This document shows positions 8,046 to 16,200 of a stretch of 64,000 nt of DNA, one piece after another; the first letter of the stretch is position 1; every line of letters begins with the position of its first letter. The stretch covers positions 186,001 through 250,000 of the forward strand of contig NZ_PNXY01000006.1 in assembly GCF_002879865.1 (NCBI RefSeq). The letters are read 5' to 3'. The position numbers were made by a program, and so were the translations under genes. This DNA comes from Paraburkholderia rhynchosiae (GTDB lineage Bacteria; Pseudomonadota; Gammaproteobacteria; Burkholderiales; Burkholderiaceae). The notes beneath the pieces are model-generated. The model was not told the origin of the DNA and made no database searches. It was given only the letters and a program-made list of their open reading frames with translations.

Positions 8046-8939
8046 TTACACTCGATTATAGTAATCGATCATTTCTGCAATGAAATCTCTTCCCGGTACG
8101 CCGCTCGTAAGCCCACCAAGAATATCGAGGTATTTCCTATGGGTGTCCGTCCTCATCGTAGCCGGGTTGATACGATTTCTCTTACACCACACATGAAAGT
8201 GATGCAACAATTCGTATTCTCCGATGTGGTTTTCGACGAGATGTTTATCTACCGCGTTAGCGACCTTAGATAGCGTGTTAAGCCAATCTTTGAAATTTGT
8301 CTCAGATATAGGGTTCATCGATTCGGGCGCAATGCTTAGCAGATTGGGTTCTTCATTTAATTTCCGCCCAAAGGCATGCCCGACCGAGTTCCGAAATATC
8401 CGAATTTTATCAAGCTCTTCAATATGAATAGACAGCCCAGGCACCTCGCCAAACAACCCAGCTATCGCGCTGGTTCGCTGCTGCCACGTGCCCTTTTCAA
8501 ACGCCTTTAACTCCTCCTTGTAAAGTGGCTTGATATCAAGCTTGAGCCAAGAAATTCCGTCAATTGCACGTGATTTACCATGTTGCGCAGCGGGATCAGA
8601 TCGCAGGGCGGTAAGTACAGCACGTTGAATATACGTTTCCAATGCCCCGGTAGCGCCCACAATAAGTGTTGACCGAGCCCAGACTTGAAATGATTTAATT
8701 GAGCGCTGCCATGATGCAACCGTCGCGGGGATGCGCTTTGCATCAGGTCCCGTCGCGTTAAGTACATTTGCTGGAGAAACTGGTGTTGATGAAGACCGCG
8801 ATTGACGAACCAAGTATGAGGCGTTGTGGTAAGCGGGGGCATTTGACCAATACAAGTCGTTTACCTCGGTCTCATGCTTTCGAAACGTTCGCATTGCCCA
8901 AGAGAGCTTGTCATATTTTTTGAATCGCTCAAACTTCAT
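8046..8939 (-). CDS. HEPN-like protein, possible RNase toxin
   Basis: About 297 residues from the ATG at 8939, which has a GAGG-like site upstream; a TTG at 8987 would add 16 residues. The central and C-terminal region is helical and contains IRIFRNSVGHAFGRK, in which R and H are four residues apart. This is the Rx4H pattern of HEPN ribonuclease domains. Before it lies a helix containing GALETYIQRAVLTALRS, as often seen in this fold. No antitoxin gene is adjacent. HEPN proteins are common abortive-infection effectors, so an antiphage or toxin role is plausible, but the assignment rests on the motif and helical context only. Confidence 0.55.
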   Translation of the reverse strand: MKFERFKKYDKLSWAMRTFRKHETEVNDLYWSNAPAYHNASYLVRQSRSSSTPVSPANVLNATGPDAKRIPATVASWQRSIKSFQVWARSTLIVGATGALETYIQRAVLTALRSDPAAQHGKSRAIDGISWLKLDIKPLYKEELKAFEKGTWQQRTSAIAGLFGEVPGLSIHIEELDKIRIFRNSVGHAFGRKLNEEPNLLSIAPESMNPISETNFKDWLNTLSKVANAVDKHLVENHIGEYELLHHFHVWCKRNRINPATMRTDTHRKYLDILGGLTSGVPGRDFIAEMIDYYNRV

Positions 8940-8987
8940 TTTGATATCTGCCTCGCTGGAAATTGCATTTAGAAAACACAAACTCAA

Positions 8988-9366
8988 TCCTTACGCAAAT
9001 CAACCTGCTGAACCGCATTTATAGTGCAGCCGCGCATCTCGCGTCGGTTGTTGTGTGAATTGTCTCGATCAAGTCCGTCGTCGCGATACCGAGAACTGCT
9101 ACACAATGGCGCGCAGCCGCTCCGAAGAGCGGCATCATGACCCTCACTCATAGCTAAATGGCCTTACCTCTGTTTACGGCCAAATCTTTGGCGGCTTGAC
9201 CCGTATTTGACTCGAATGTTTTGTCGCAACACACAATCTGCGCAGTGGCGGGTGCGTTGGACACGGTTACCACCATTGGAAATCAATCGTCCGATTTCTT
9301 GCCGCCCGGAACATCGGCCTGCCAGCGGTAGTCAAGTGCAGGTAAAAGAGATGACTACCGTTTGAA
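8988..9366. other. Gene-free stretch before a decayed integrase
   Basis: About 380 bases without a supported gene. It probably holds the promoter of the leftward HEPN-like gene and eroded upstream parts of the integrase remnant that follows. I cannot recognise further integrase sequence in any frame. Confidence 0.4.
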
Positions 9367-9735
9367 ATGATTTCCACGTTTACCTACCGCGAGGAAAGCA
9401 GATTCGCATGTCTATACCTCGCGCCCTCGACCAAGCTGACGTCGCCGACCGGGTGGCTGCGCGATCTCCGCCACATGATGGGATCGCGGCAGGCTGGGAC
9501 CGGCGCGAGTCTGTCGGTAGTCGGCCGACCGCTGAATCCCAAGTCGACGCAGACTAGCGCAATCTATGTACGTCTCTTGATAGAGCCTTCTCGTAGCTCG
9601 ATGGAGACGGCCGCCACTGCGATGTTACAGTTGGCTGGTTTGGCTACGGCCGATGACGCGAAGCTGGAGAGCAGGCGATTGCAGGGGAAGCACTTCGAGC
9701 GATTTCCGCCTGCCTCGAAGTCATGTCCGATATAA
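9367..9735 (+). pseudogene. Remnant of a tyrosine recombinase C-terminus
   Basis: The 122-residue reading frame contains LRDLRHMMGSRQAGTGASLSV, then NPKSTQTSAIYVRL and a helical tail. This follows the C-terminal catalytic box of tyrosine integrases, whose usual form is HDLRRTLGS...ASL..IGK.LGHKS....IYARL. The first box histidine is Arg and the GHKS histidine is Pro, while the Tyr remains. With the N-terminal three quarters missing and catalytic residues lost it cannot be active. It is most likely a leftover of an earlier element that integrated or excised at this point, marking an internal seam of the island. Confidence 0.7.
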
Positions 9736-9739
9736 AAAC

Positions 9740-9765
9740 AGCCCGTCAAGCATGTCTGACGGGCT
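9740..9765 (-). terminator. Rho-independent terminator for the gene at 9781-10320
   Basis: Stem AGCCCGTCA / TGACGGGCT (9740-9748 and 9757-9765). Read on the minus strand it is followed by GTTTTTATA. It lies 15 bases beyond the stop of the leftward gene. Confidence 0.85.
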
Positions 9766-9780
9766 GGCACTTCGGGCGGG

Positions 9781-10320
9781 TTAGCCTTCGGCAGCGTCTG
9801 CCTCGGGCGGCGGTTCGTCCCCGCCCAACCAGTAATCTTCGTCTCCCCAGGGGCCTTCAAGTTCCAATTCGGCAGCGACGCTCTCGATCAGATCGAAAGG
9901 AAACCGGTGGTCGAATTCCTCTTGCAGCAAGTTGTTGATATCCTCGCTCGGAAGCGAGAAACCATTCTCGGACTCGTTGTCATAGAAGGCGAATTCGATG
10001 AGCGGTGTGTAGTTCGCCCGAACCCATTCTTCCATTTCGACTTTCGCGGCCGCCAGAAAGCGCGGCGAAGCGAAAAGAATCGCTTGAACTTCCGGGTGTG
10101 CCTCGACTCGCTCCTTAAACAGGGCAAACTGGTGCTGCGCCATAGCTGCTACATTTTTATGCATCACCGACCAGTTGGGATAGCCGAACTCCTTCGCAAT
10201 CTCATCCTGATACACGGACAACGGCTGTTCAGGACCCTGCGTCTTGAGGCGCTTCGCAACGCGTTTAAGGAGCTCAACAGATTCCGCACGATCGTGCGGT
10301 AAACCCGAATTAATAGACAT
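9781..10320 (-). CDS. Hypothetical acidic protein of mobile elements
   Basis: 179 residues, no signal peptide or membrane segment, very acidic at the C-terminus. The N-terminal part (about 12-55; LLKRVAKRLKTQG, then AKEFGYPNWSVMHKNVA) resembles the short helical module of many plasmid and island proteins in which a GYxNWxxLxK-like motif follows an Arg/Lys-rich helix. The function is unknown. It has its own ribosome binding site (AAGG) and a terminator, so it is a single-gene unit. It diverges from the ATPase-subtilase pair and could be a regulator or partner of it, but the sequence gives no direct sign of this. Confidence 0.65.
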   Translation of the reverse strand: MSINSGLPHDRAESVELLKRVAKRLKTQGPEQPLSVYQDEIAKEFGYPNWSVMHKNVAAMAQHQFALFKERVEAHPEVQAILFASPRFLAAAKVEMEEWVRANYTPLIEFAFYDNESENGFSLPSEDINNLLQEEFDHRFPFDLIESVAAELELEGPWGDEDYWLGGDEPPPEADAAEG

Positions 10321-10681
10321 GGCTTAACCTTAAACGAGCACACGCGTGACAGGACAGCCCGCAATCCCGAGGTGCTCGGAAAAGTTAAACACAAGTAAGA
10401 CGTTTGATTTTGAGGAGATGCCATGGGCTTCGCCAATGCGGGCTGGCTGGCGCTCTCGCACGCCAGCTTCCACACTACCTAAAAAGGGGGCAGATTGTCA
10501 ATACATACCCCTCAGACGTGGTTCTGGTCGAGCCCCACGCCACCCTCTCCAGTCCGCACCGACCGAACCGACGACCACATCAACATTGTTGATTGAGTGG
10601 AAACAGGGTGGTGATGCCAAACGACTGCACGTAGTGGCGGGGCCACTCCTGTATACTCAGCGCAGCATCCACCTTACACAT
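10321..10681. promoter_or_regulatory. Divergent promoter region between the acidic protein and IetA-like ATPase
   Basis: A 361-base gap. An open frame continues upstream of the ATPase through this region, but its residues look non-coding (Pro, Arg and Ser rich). A TATACT -10-like box at 10652-10657 lies about 25 bases before the preferred ATPase start; its -35 box is poor. Confidence 0.4.
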
Positions 10682-11659
10682 ATGGTCATGGCCCGGGCCG
10701 ATCTTCTCGTTAATCTTGTCCGCGCAGGCACTCAGGGCGATCAAAAACTTTTCCGCTCGACGGTCGAGGCGCTCGCTGCCGACGAGCGCGCCAAACGCCA
10801 CACGCAGCTTGCGGAAAAGTTGGAAGAGAATTTGCGAGCCGCAGTGACTCCGCAGCGTGCGGCGGAGGTAGTTCGCAGCTTTGATGGTGGTCACGGCGGC
10901 CTGTTGTACGAAATCGAACCACGTCGCCCGCTCGAGGCAATGCTCCTGCCCGAGGATGTTGATCAGGCCGCGCGCGAGTTGATCGAAGAGCAGCACCGTC
11001 GCGATCTACTGCGCTCTTACGGACTGGAGCCGCGACACCGCGTGCTTCTTTCCGGCCCGCCGGGGAATGGAAAGACTACTCTCGCCGAAGCTATCGCATA
11101 CGAGCTGATGGTCCCGCTCTTTGTCGTTCGTTATGAGGCCGTGGTGGGGAGTTTTTTAGGGGAAACGAGCGGTCGCCTCAAACGGCTTTTCGACTTCACA
11201 AGAACCCACAATTGCGTGCTGTTTTTTGATGAGTTCGATACGCTAGGAAAGGAGCGCGGAGACACGCACGAAACCGGCGAGATCAAGCGCGTAGTCAGCT
11301 CCTTGCTGCTGCAAATCGACGCCCTACCGAGCCATGTAGTTGTCGTCACTGCGACGAACCATGCCGAGCTACTAGATCGTGCGGTATGGCGTCGCTTCCA
11401 GTTGCGCTTGGAGTTGCCCATACCAACGCACGCCCAGCGCACTGCATGGTTCGAAAAATTTCAAGAGCGAATCGGTACATCGTTAGGCGTGTCGCCTAAA
11501 ACGCTCGCCACGCGCCTGAAAGCGAACAGTTTTTCAGAATTGGAGCAGTTTTGCCAAGACGTTCATAGGCGTTACGTGCTTTCTTTACCATCTGGTAATA
11601 TCAAGGACATTGTGGCGACGCGAATCGAGCAATGGGCGCATCGCCTTTCTGGCGAGTAG
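10682..11659 (+). CDS. ietA: AAA+ ATPase of an IetAS-type defence pair
   Basis: About 325 residues from the ATG at 10682; an ATG two codons later is equally possible. The 112 residues encoded upstream in frame look like non-coding sequence. AAA+ features are a Walker A GPPGNGKT (about residues 125-132), Walker B VLFFDEFD (179-186), sensor 1 TATN (223-226), and an arginine pair in DRAVWRRF. It is classed near CDC48/FtsH-type AAA proteins. Paired with the downstream subtilase, it matches the IetA-IetS arrangement, known first as an addiction module on an Agrobacterium Ti plasmid and later reported as an antiphage system. The ATPase probably restrains or directs the protease. Confidence 0.82.
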   Translation: MVMARADLLVNLVRAGTQGDQKLFRSTVEALAADERAKRHTQLAEKLEENLRAAVTPQRAAEVVRSFDGGHGGLLYEIEPRRPLEAMLLPEDVDQAARELIEEQHRRDLLRSYGLEPRHRVLLSGPPGNGKTTLAEAIAYELMVPLFVVRYEAVVGSFLGETSGRLKRLFDFTRTHNCVLFFDEFDTLGKERGDTHETGEIKRVVSSLLLQIDALPSHVVVVTATNHAELLDRAVWRRFQLRLELPIPTHAQRTAWFEKFQERIGTSLGVSPKTLATRLKANSFSELEQFCQDVHRRYVLSLPSGNIKDIVATRIEQWAHRLSGE

Positions 11660-11688
11660 CCTAAAGCTATCAAAAACAACGCGACCAC

Positions 11689-14259
11689 ATGAGTACGGGA
11701 CCGCTTCCGTTACTTCTCTTTCCAAATCCAGCTCCGATTCGGCGAGAACCAGGATCATCGGTTCCGCCCACTCTGCATGTGCCCGGCGGCCCGCGTCAAG
11801 GGCAACGACTGGCACCGAAGTTTCAGTTGCTACAGGAGGCGTTTGCGGCCCGCCGATTGGAACTGCAGGCTGCGGTGTTGAACGATGACCCGGATTTAGT
11901 CGTCGTGTTCGAAACCGTCGGCAGCATCAACGATTTTATTTCAACGGCTCAACGTATTACCGGCATGGAATGGCTGACCGGCATGCTGGACGTTGAGTTC
12001 GCCCCGGACGAGGACTTCTACCATACGGACGACCACGATCGATCAATCAAGGGAAAGCTGTTCTTGGTTGGTATGAACCGTCAGGCGCTTGATGAGCTGG
12101 TACGGCTATGGACTCGCTACCAGGAAGATCGTTCTGCAAACCTCGGGGCCGGCCTTAGTGCTTGGAAGCAGCTGTTCGCACACCTCCGAGACGTGCGTTT
12201 CTGGGGGCCAGCGGACCGGCTGGACGCGAGCCTCCGACATATCTGGGAGGAGCGGCTTGCACACGACGCTCAGACCATTCGCTTTGAGGTGGAAGTTTGG
12301 TGTTTTCAGTCCGCCGCCAAAAATGCGCAGGCCGCAGAGGAGGTTCGCGCCGTCGTTCGGGAAATGAACGGGGCGATATTGAGCGCGCGACTGATTTCGG
12401 AAATCGCCTATCACGGTTTCTTAGTGGAAATGCCCGCGGCAAGCGTACAGCTGTTGCTGAACGATACGCGTTCGCCTCTCCTGATGTCGGAGTGCGTGAT
12501 GTTTTTGCGCCCTCAAGGCCAAAGCTACTCCGTCGGTATTGACGTCGACACGCGCGTCCCCGATACCCGCCTGCCAGCCACTCAAACCTTTGGGACACCT
12601 ATAGTCGCCTTGCTCGACGGACTCCCGATGGAAAATCATCCGCGATTACAGGGGCGGGTGCAGATCGAAGACCCGGATGGTTGGGCTGCGGATTACTCCG
12701 TGAATGAGCGGTTGCACGGAACGGCAATGGCTTCCCTTATTGCATGGGGCGATCTCGATTCTAGTTCCATTGCGCTGCCAAATCCGATTTACGTGCGGCC
12801 AATTTTGCGCCCAGATGGAGCCGCGCATCCGAACGGCGAACTGAGGGAAGAGCGTACTCCGGGCGACCGGCTATTGATTGACGTTGTTCATGAAGCGGTG
12901 CGGCGCATGTTTGAACGCTCGCCGACCGCTGCCCCTTCCGCTCCGACCGTCAAGGTGATTAACCTGTCTGTTGGAGATGGTACGCGCCCCTTCAACGGTG
13001 CGCTATCGCCCTGGGCGCGGCTCATAGATTGGTTGGCATATCGCTACCGGGTGCTTTTCGTCGTCAGCACAGGAAATCGAGCAGACGATCTCGTACTCGA
13101 CGTACCCCGAGGGACACTCTCGGATGCTACGCCCGCAGCGCGCGAATCGGCCGCGATGAACGCTTTGCTCAGAGCCGATGGTCATCGCAGGCTGATTTCG
13201 CCAGCCGAGTCGGTTAACGCGTTAACGGTAGGCGCAAGCTATAGTGACGACGCAAATTTCGCAGGGATTCCCACTCGCTATACGTTGTTCCCGCAGCAAG
13301 GTGTCGCGCCGTATTCTTCGATCGGACCGGGGTATCGACGGTCTGTAAAACCTGACATCTTGCTGCCCGGTGGCCGCGGATTGTATGGCGAGCGCCCGAT
13401 GTCTTTGCCCAACGAGACTGAAGTCACGGGTTACTGGCGGACTCCGAGGGCTCCGGGGCAACGTACGGCTCTGCCAGGAGAGGCGGGAGATACCGCTTAT
13501 ACGAGGGGTACCAGTAACGCGGCTGCGTTGGGTACGAGGGGGGCCGCTCTCGCACATTCGATTATTGAGCAGTTACGTGCAGCTGACGCAACTTCCCTGC
13601 CGTCGCGCTTCGACGCTGTTTTGATCAAGGCTCTTCTTGCGCACGGGGCTCGCTGGCATGATCTCGGGAATCCGATACTTAGAGCCCGGCCGGATGTTGA
13701 CCATTGGCACTCGCAGAGGCGCTTGATAAGCCGCTACATCGGTTACGGCACGGCGGATATTGTCCGCGCGCTGACATGCACCGAACAGCGCGCGACCCTC
13801 CTCGGGGTGGGCCAACTGCGCAACGAAAAAGCGTTGGAGTTTCGCGTTCCGCTTCCGGAAGCACTCAACGCGCGCGTGGTAATGAGACGGCTGACCGTGA
13901 CCCTCGCATGGCTGTCCCCGGTGAATCCACGTCATTCCCACTACCGAACGGCCCGACTATGGGTCGACCTACCCGACGATCCGCTGAGACTCGAGCGACT
14001 CGACATAGAGGCTCGACAAGCCCGGCTGGGAACACTTCAACATGAGATATTTGAAGGTGGGGGCGCGGTCCCGATTGTTGCCGATCAGGACATGGTACTG
14101 CGGGTAAACTGTTTGGCCGACGCCGGGCCACTGACCGAGCCCGTAGACTTTGCGCTCTGCGTCTCGTTGGAAGTCGCAGAAGGTATCGATGTTCCTGTCT
14201 ATCAACAAATTCGTGAGCGAGTTCAACAACGAATTGCTGTTGCTTCTGCGGCGGAGTAA
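11689..14259 (+). CDS. ietS: Subtilisin-like (S8) serine protease of an IetAS-type defence pair
   Basis: 856 residues, with no signal peptide, so it is expected to act in the cytoplasm. Residues 1-300 form a non-catalytic N-terminal region. The S8 domain follows, with Asp310 (IVALLDGLP), His343 (LHGTAMAS), the oxyanion Asn463 (VSTGNRAD) and Ser609 (GTSNAAA). The C-terminal 200 residues are predicted beta-rich and may bind targets. The aspartate motif is DGLP rather than the DTGV common in secreted subtilisins. It starts 29 bases after the ATPase gene in the same direction, so they form one operon. The likely role is a suicide or target-cutting protease released on phage infection. Confidence 0.85.
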   Translation: MSTGPLPLLLFPNPAPIRREPGSSVPPTLHVPGGPRQGQRLAPKFQLLQEAFAARRLELQAAVLNDDPDLVVVFETVGSINDFISTAQRITGMEWLTGMLDVEFAPDEDFYHTDDHDRSIKGKLFLVGMNRQALDELVRLWTRYQEDRSANLGAGLSAWKQLFAHLRDVRFWGPADRLDASLRHIWEERLAHDAQTIRFEVEVWCFQSAAKNAQAAEEVRAVVREMNGAILSARLISEIAYHGFLVEMPAASVQLLLNDTRSPLLMSECVMFLRPQGQSYSVGIDVDTRVPDTRLPATQTFGTPIVALLDGLPMENHPRLQGRVQIEDPDGWAADYSVNERLHGTAMASLIAWGDLDSSSIALPNPIYVRPILRPDGAAHPNGELREERTPGDRLLIDVVHEAVRRMFERSPTAAPSAPTVKVINLSVGDGTRPFNGALSPWARLIDWLAYRYRVLFVVSTGNRADDLVLDVPRGTLSDATPAARESAAMNALLRADGHRRLISPAESVNALTVGASYSDDANFAGIPTRYTLFPQQGVAPYSSIGPGYRRSVKPDILLPGGRGLYGERPMSLPNETEVTGYWRTPRAPGQRTALPGEAGDTAYTRGTSNAAALGTRGAALAHSIIEQLRAADATSLPSRFDAVLIKALLAHGARWHDLGNPILRARPDVDHWHSQRRLISRYIGYGTADIVRALTCTEQRATLLGVGQLRNEKALEFRVPLPEALNARVVMRRLTVTLAWLSPVNPRHSHYRTARLWVDLPDDPLRLERLDIEARQARLGTLQHEIFEGGGAVPIVADQDMVLRVNCLADAGPLTEPVDFALCVSLEVAEGIDVPVYQQIRERVQQRIAVASAAE

Positions 14260-14268
14260 CTCCCCTCG

Positions 14269-14871
14269 TTATGCGTCTTTCGTGCTTTCGGAGCAGGCTC
14301 TCTTGACTGTAGCCGTTCCAACGCCGAATTTTTCGGCGGTCTCCCGAATGCTCGCACCGTGCTCCGCTCGCCAGGCCTTGATCGCTGTGTAGTCGTGTGA
14401 GCGCGTGCGCCCCTTGTACTTCCCTTCGGCTTTCGCGATTGCCACACCGCGCCGCTGCATCTCGGCGCGGTTTAGATAGTCCGCTTCTCCCTGCGCGGCC
14501 ATAAATGCCAGAATCGCGTCGCGCGTGGCTTTCGCGATCGGGTCTTTGGCTTTTCCGTCGAAGGTCATCCCGTTGAGCGTGCATTCAACGCGCACACCCA
14601 GTTCCAATAACCGGCGCATGGTCGCGTGCAGCTCGTCATAGCGACGGCTGATGCGGTCGAGCCAGCGCACGATGAGAACGCCGCCGTGCCGCAGATCGTG
14701 TTCGGCTTTGCGCCACTGCTCACGGGCATCGGGGGCCACGTGGTAGCCGCTTACGCCCTCGTCAATAAAAACGTCGCTATCCTGCACGCCGTGGGCACGC
14801 GCATCCTCGTACTGACTCGCGGCTGACTGGCCGTCCGTGGTAGAAATCCGCCCGTAATAGAGTTTGCGCAT
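14269..14871 (-). CDS. Serine recombinase (resolvase/invertase family)
   Basis: 200 residues. The catalytic Ser is residue 10 in YYGRISTTD. Arg residues follow in WLDRISRRYDEL, as in the Tn3/Hin resolvase domain (1-140). A C-terminal helix-turn-helix (IRETAEKFGVGTATVKRA, about 175-192) supplies DNA binding. The size is normal for a small resolvase. It points leftwards and its stop lies 9 bases from the stop of the subtilase. It sits between two defence operons, which suggests a part in acquiring or deleting a cassette. Clustered TGATCC-type motifs lie upstream. Confidence 0.9.
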   Translation of the reverse strand: MRKLYYGRISTTDGQSAASQYEDARAHGVQDSDVFIDEGVSGYHVAPDAREQWRKAEHDLRHGGVLIVRWLDRISRRYDELHATMRRLLELGVRVECTLNGMTFDGKAKDPIAKATRDAILAFMAAQGEADYLNRAEMQRRGVAIAKAEGKYKGRTRSHDYTAIKAWRAEHGASIRETAEKFGVGTATVKRACSESTKDA

Positions 14872-14880
14872 GATTTTGTG

Positions 14881-14995
14881 TGGATCATTTGAATTTGTGG
14901 ATCGATTTTACCACCGATCAGATAAACGGTTGATCCTGTTGATCCACCCTCAGACGACCCGGCGCGTGGCCCGTTACGGTGTACCCATGTGATCC
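14881..14995. promoter_or_regulatory. Cluster of TGGATCA/TGATCC motifs upstream of the serine recombinase
   Basis: Six occurrences of a GATC-centred word within 115 bases: TGGATCA at 14881, TGGATCG at 14898, CGATCAG near 14915, TTGATCC at 14930 and again at 14939, and GTGATCC at 14989. Some are inverted relative to others. This pattern fits resolvase subsites (res-like) or an autoregulatory operator. The spacing is irregular, so the assignment is tentative. Confidence 0.4.
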
Positions 14996-15283
14996 ATCCT
15001 GACACGAGGGCAACGATCGAACCCCGTGATCGAGCGACACCATGAGCATGTTTTCGGACCGTCGCCGCTAGACGCGGCTTGGGGCATCGCCCAACCCGCC
15101 ATCTGCGCAGTCGGGTTGGCGTGAAGTAACCGTCCCGATCGAGAGGCTGAGTTCGTCTCGACCCATGGCAGGTCATCATCATTTTGCGCTTGGATTGAGT
15201 TGCATTAAGCAACGGTTGACTCTGCTTCTTGAGCTGCATACACTCCGCGACACCATGCAGATAGATATTCAAAGCCAAAGCAA

Positions 15284-16177
15284 GTGTCCAGCCGCCAACT
15301 TTCACAGCTGACTCAAGCACAACGCGACCGTCTCGCCTTCATCGAGATGCGCCTGCGCTTCATCGGGGAGATTAGTCGCCAGGACCTGGTGACGCGCTTT
15401 GGCATCCAGGCTGCCGCTGCGACGCGCGATTTGGGTACGTACAAAGAGATTGGCCCGCGAAACCTCGACTACGATACCAAGGGCAAGGTGTATGTCCGTG
15501 GCGAGTGGTTCCGCCCAGTGTTTGACTTCCCTGCCCAAAGGGTGCTCACGTGGTTGTCGCAGGGCTTCGGAGACAGCGAACCTTTGCGGCTTCGCTCATT
15601 GGTCGCCTGTGAGCAATCGACCCTGTCGGCGAAGCTCGATCTCGAGATGTTGTCCGTGCTGACGCGCGCCATCCACAAGAAGGCAGCAGTCGAAATCTCA
15701 TACCGCGCGTTATCTAGCGGATTGACAACCCGGGAGATCGTTCCCTTCGCGCTGGCTGACAACGGCCAGCGCTGGCACGTCCGGGGCTACGACCGCCGCA
15801 GCGGCGACTTTCGTGATTTCGCACTGCCCCGGATTGCGGACGCAAGGCTGCTCGCCAGTGCCGTGGAGGAGTGCGAGGCTGCCGATCAGGACATTCAATG
15901 GAACCGGGTCGCGGAAATCGAGTTGGTTCCTCACCCGGCCAACGTACAACATCCCGATACCATTGAAGCCGAATACGGGATGGACAGCGGCGTGTTGCGG
16001 ATGCGCGTGCGCGCTGCAATGGCTGGGTACCTAATGCGTCACTGGAATGTGGACTGCACGGAAGACCATAGCCTCAAGGGCGCAGAGTTCCACCTCTGGT
16101 TGCGGAATCGGCAAGCGCTCTACGGCGTAACCAATCTCGTGCTCGCTCCGGGATACGAGCCTCAGGAAAAGGCCTAA
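15284..16177 (+). CDS. WYL-domain transcriptional regulator of the defence operon
   Basis: 297 residues. An N-terminal winged helix (about 10-75; [25 protein letters not shown]) is followed by a WYL domain (about 130-200; [30 protein letters not shown]) and a C-terminal WCX-like part. This architecture is that of BrxR/CapW regulators, which repress BREX, CBASS and other defence operons until a nucleic-acid signal is sensed. The GTG start has no strong ribosome binding site. The gene ends 23 bases before the helicase and is the first gene of the five-gene operon. An 8-base inverted repeat CCAACCCG / CGGGTTGG at 15091-15119 upstream may be its operator or a terminator. Confidence 0.85.
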   Translation: MSSRQLSQLTQAQRDRLAFIEMRLRFIGEISRQDLVTRFGIQAAAATRDLGTYKEIGPRNLDYDTKGKVYVRGEWFRPVFDFPAQRVLTWLSQGFGDSEPLRLRSLVACEQSTLSAKLDLEMLSVLTRAIHKKAAVEISYRALSSGLTTREIVPFALADNGQRWHVRGYDRRSGDFRDFALPRIADARLLASAVEECEAADQDIQWNRVAEIELVPHPANVQHPDTIEAEYGMDSGVLRMRVRAAMAGYLMRHWNVDCTEDHSLKGAEFHLWLRNRQALYGVTNLVLAPGYEPQEKA

Positions 16178-16200
16178 GCGCTTGGCGCGGAGAGGTTTAC

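Noticed and set aside
10346..10681. Upstream extension of the AAA ATPase
   Set aside because: The 112 extra residues lack family similarity; the ATG at 10682 gives a normal-length protein and follows a -10-like box.
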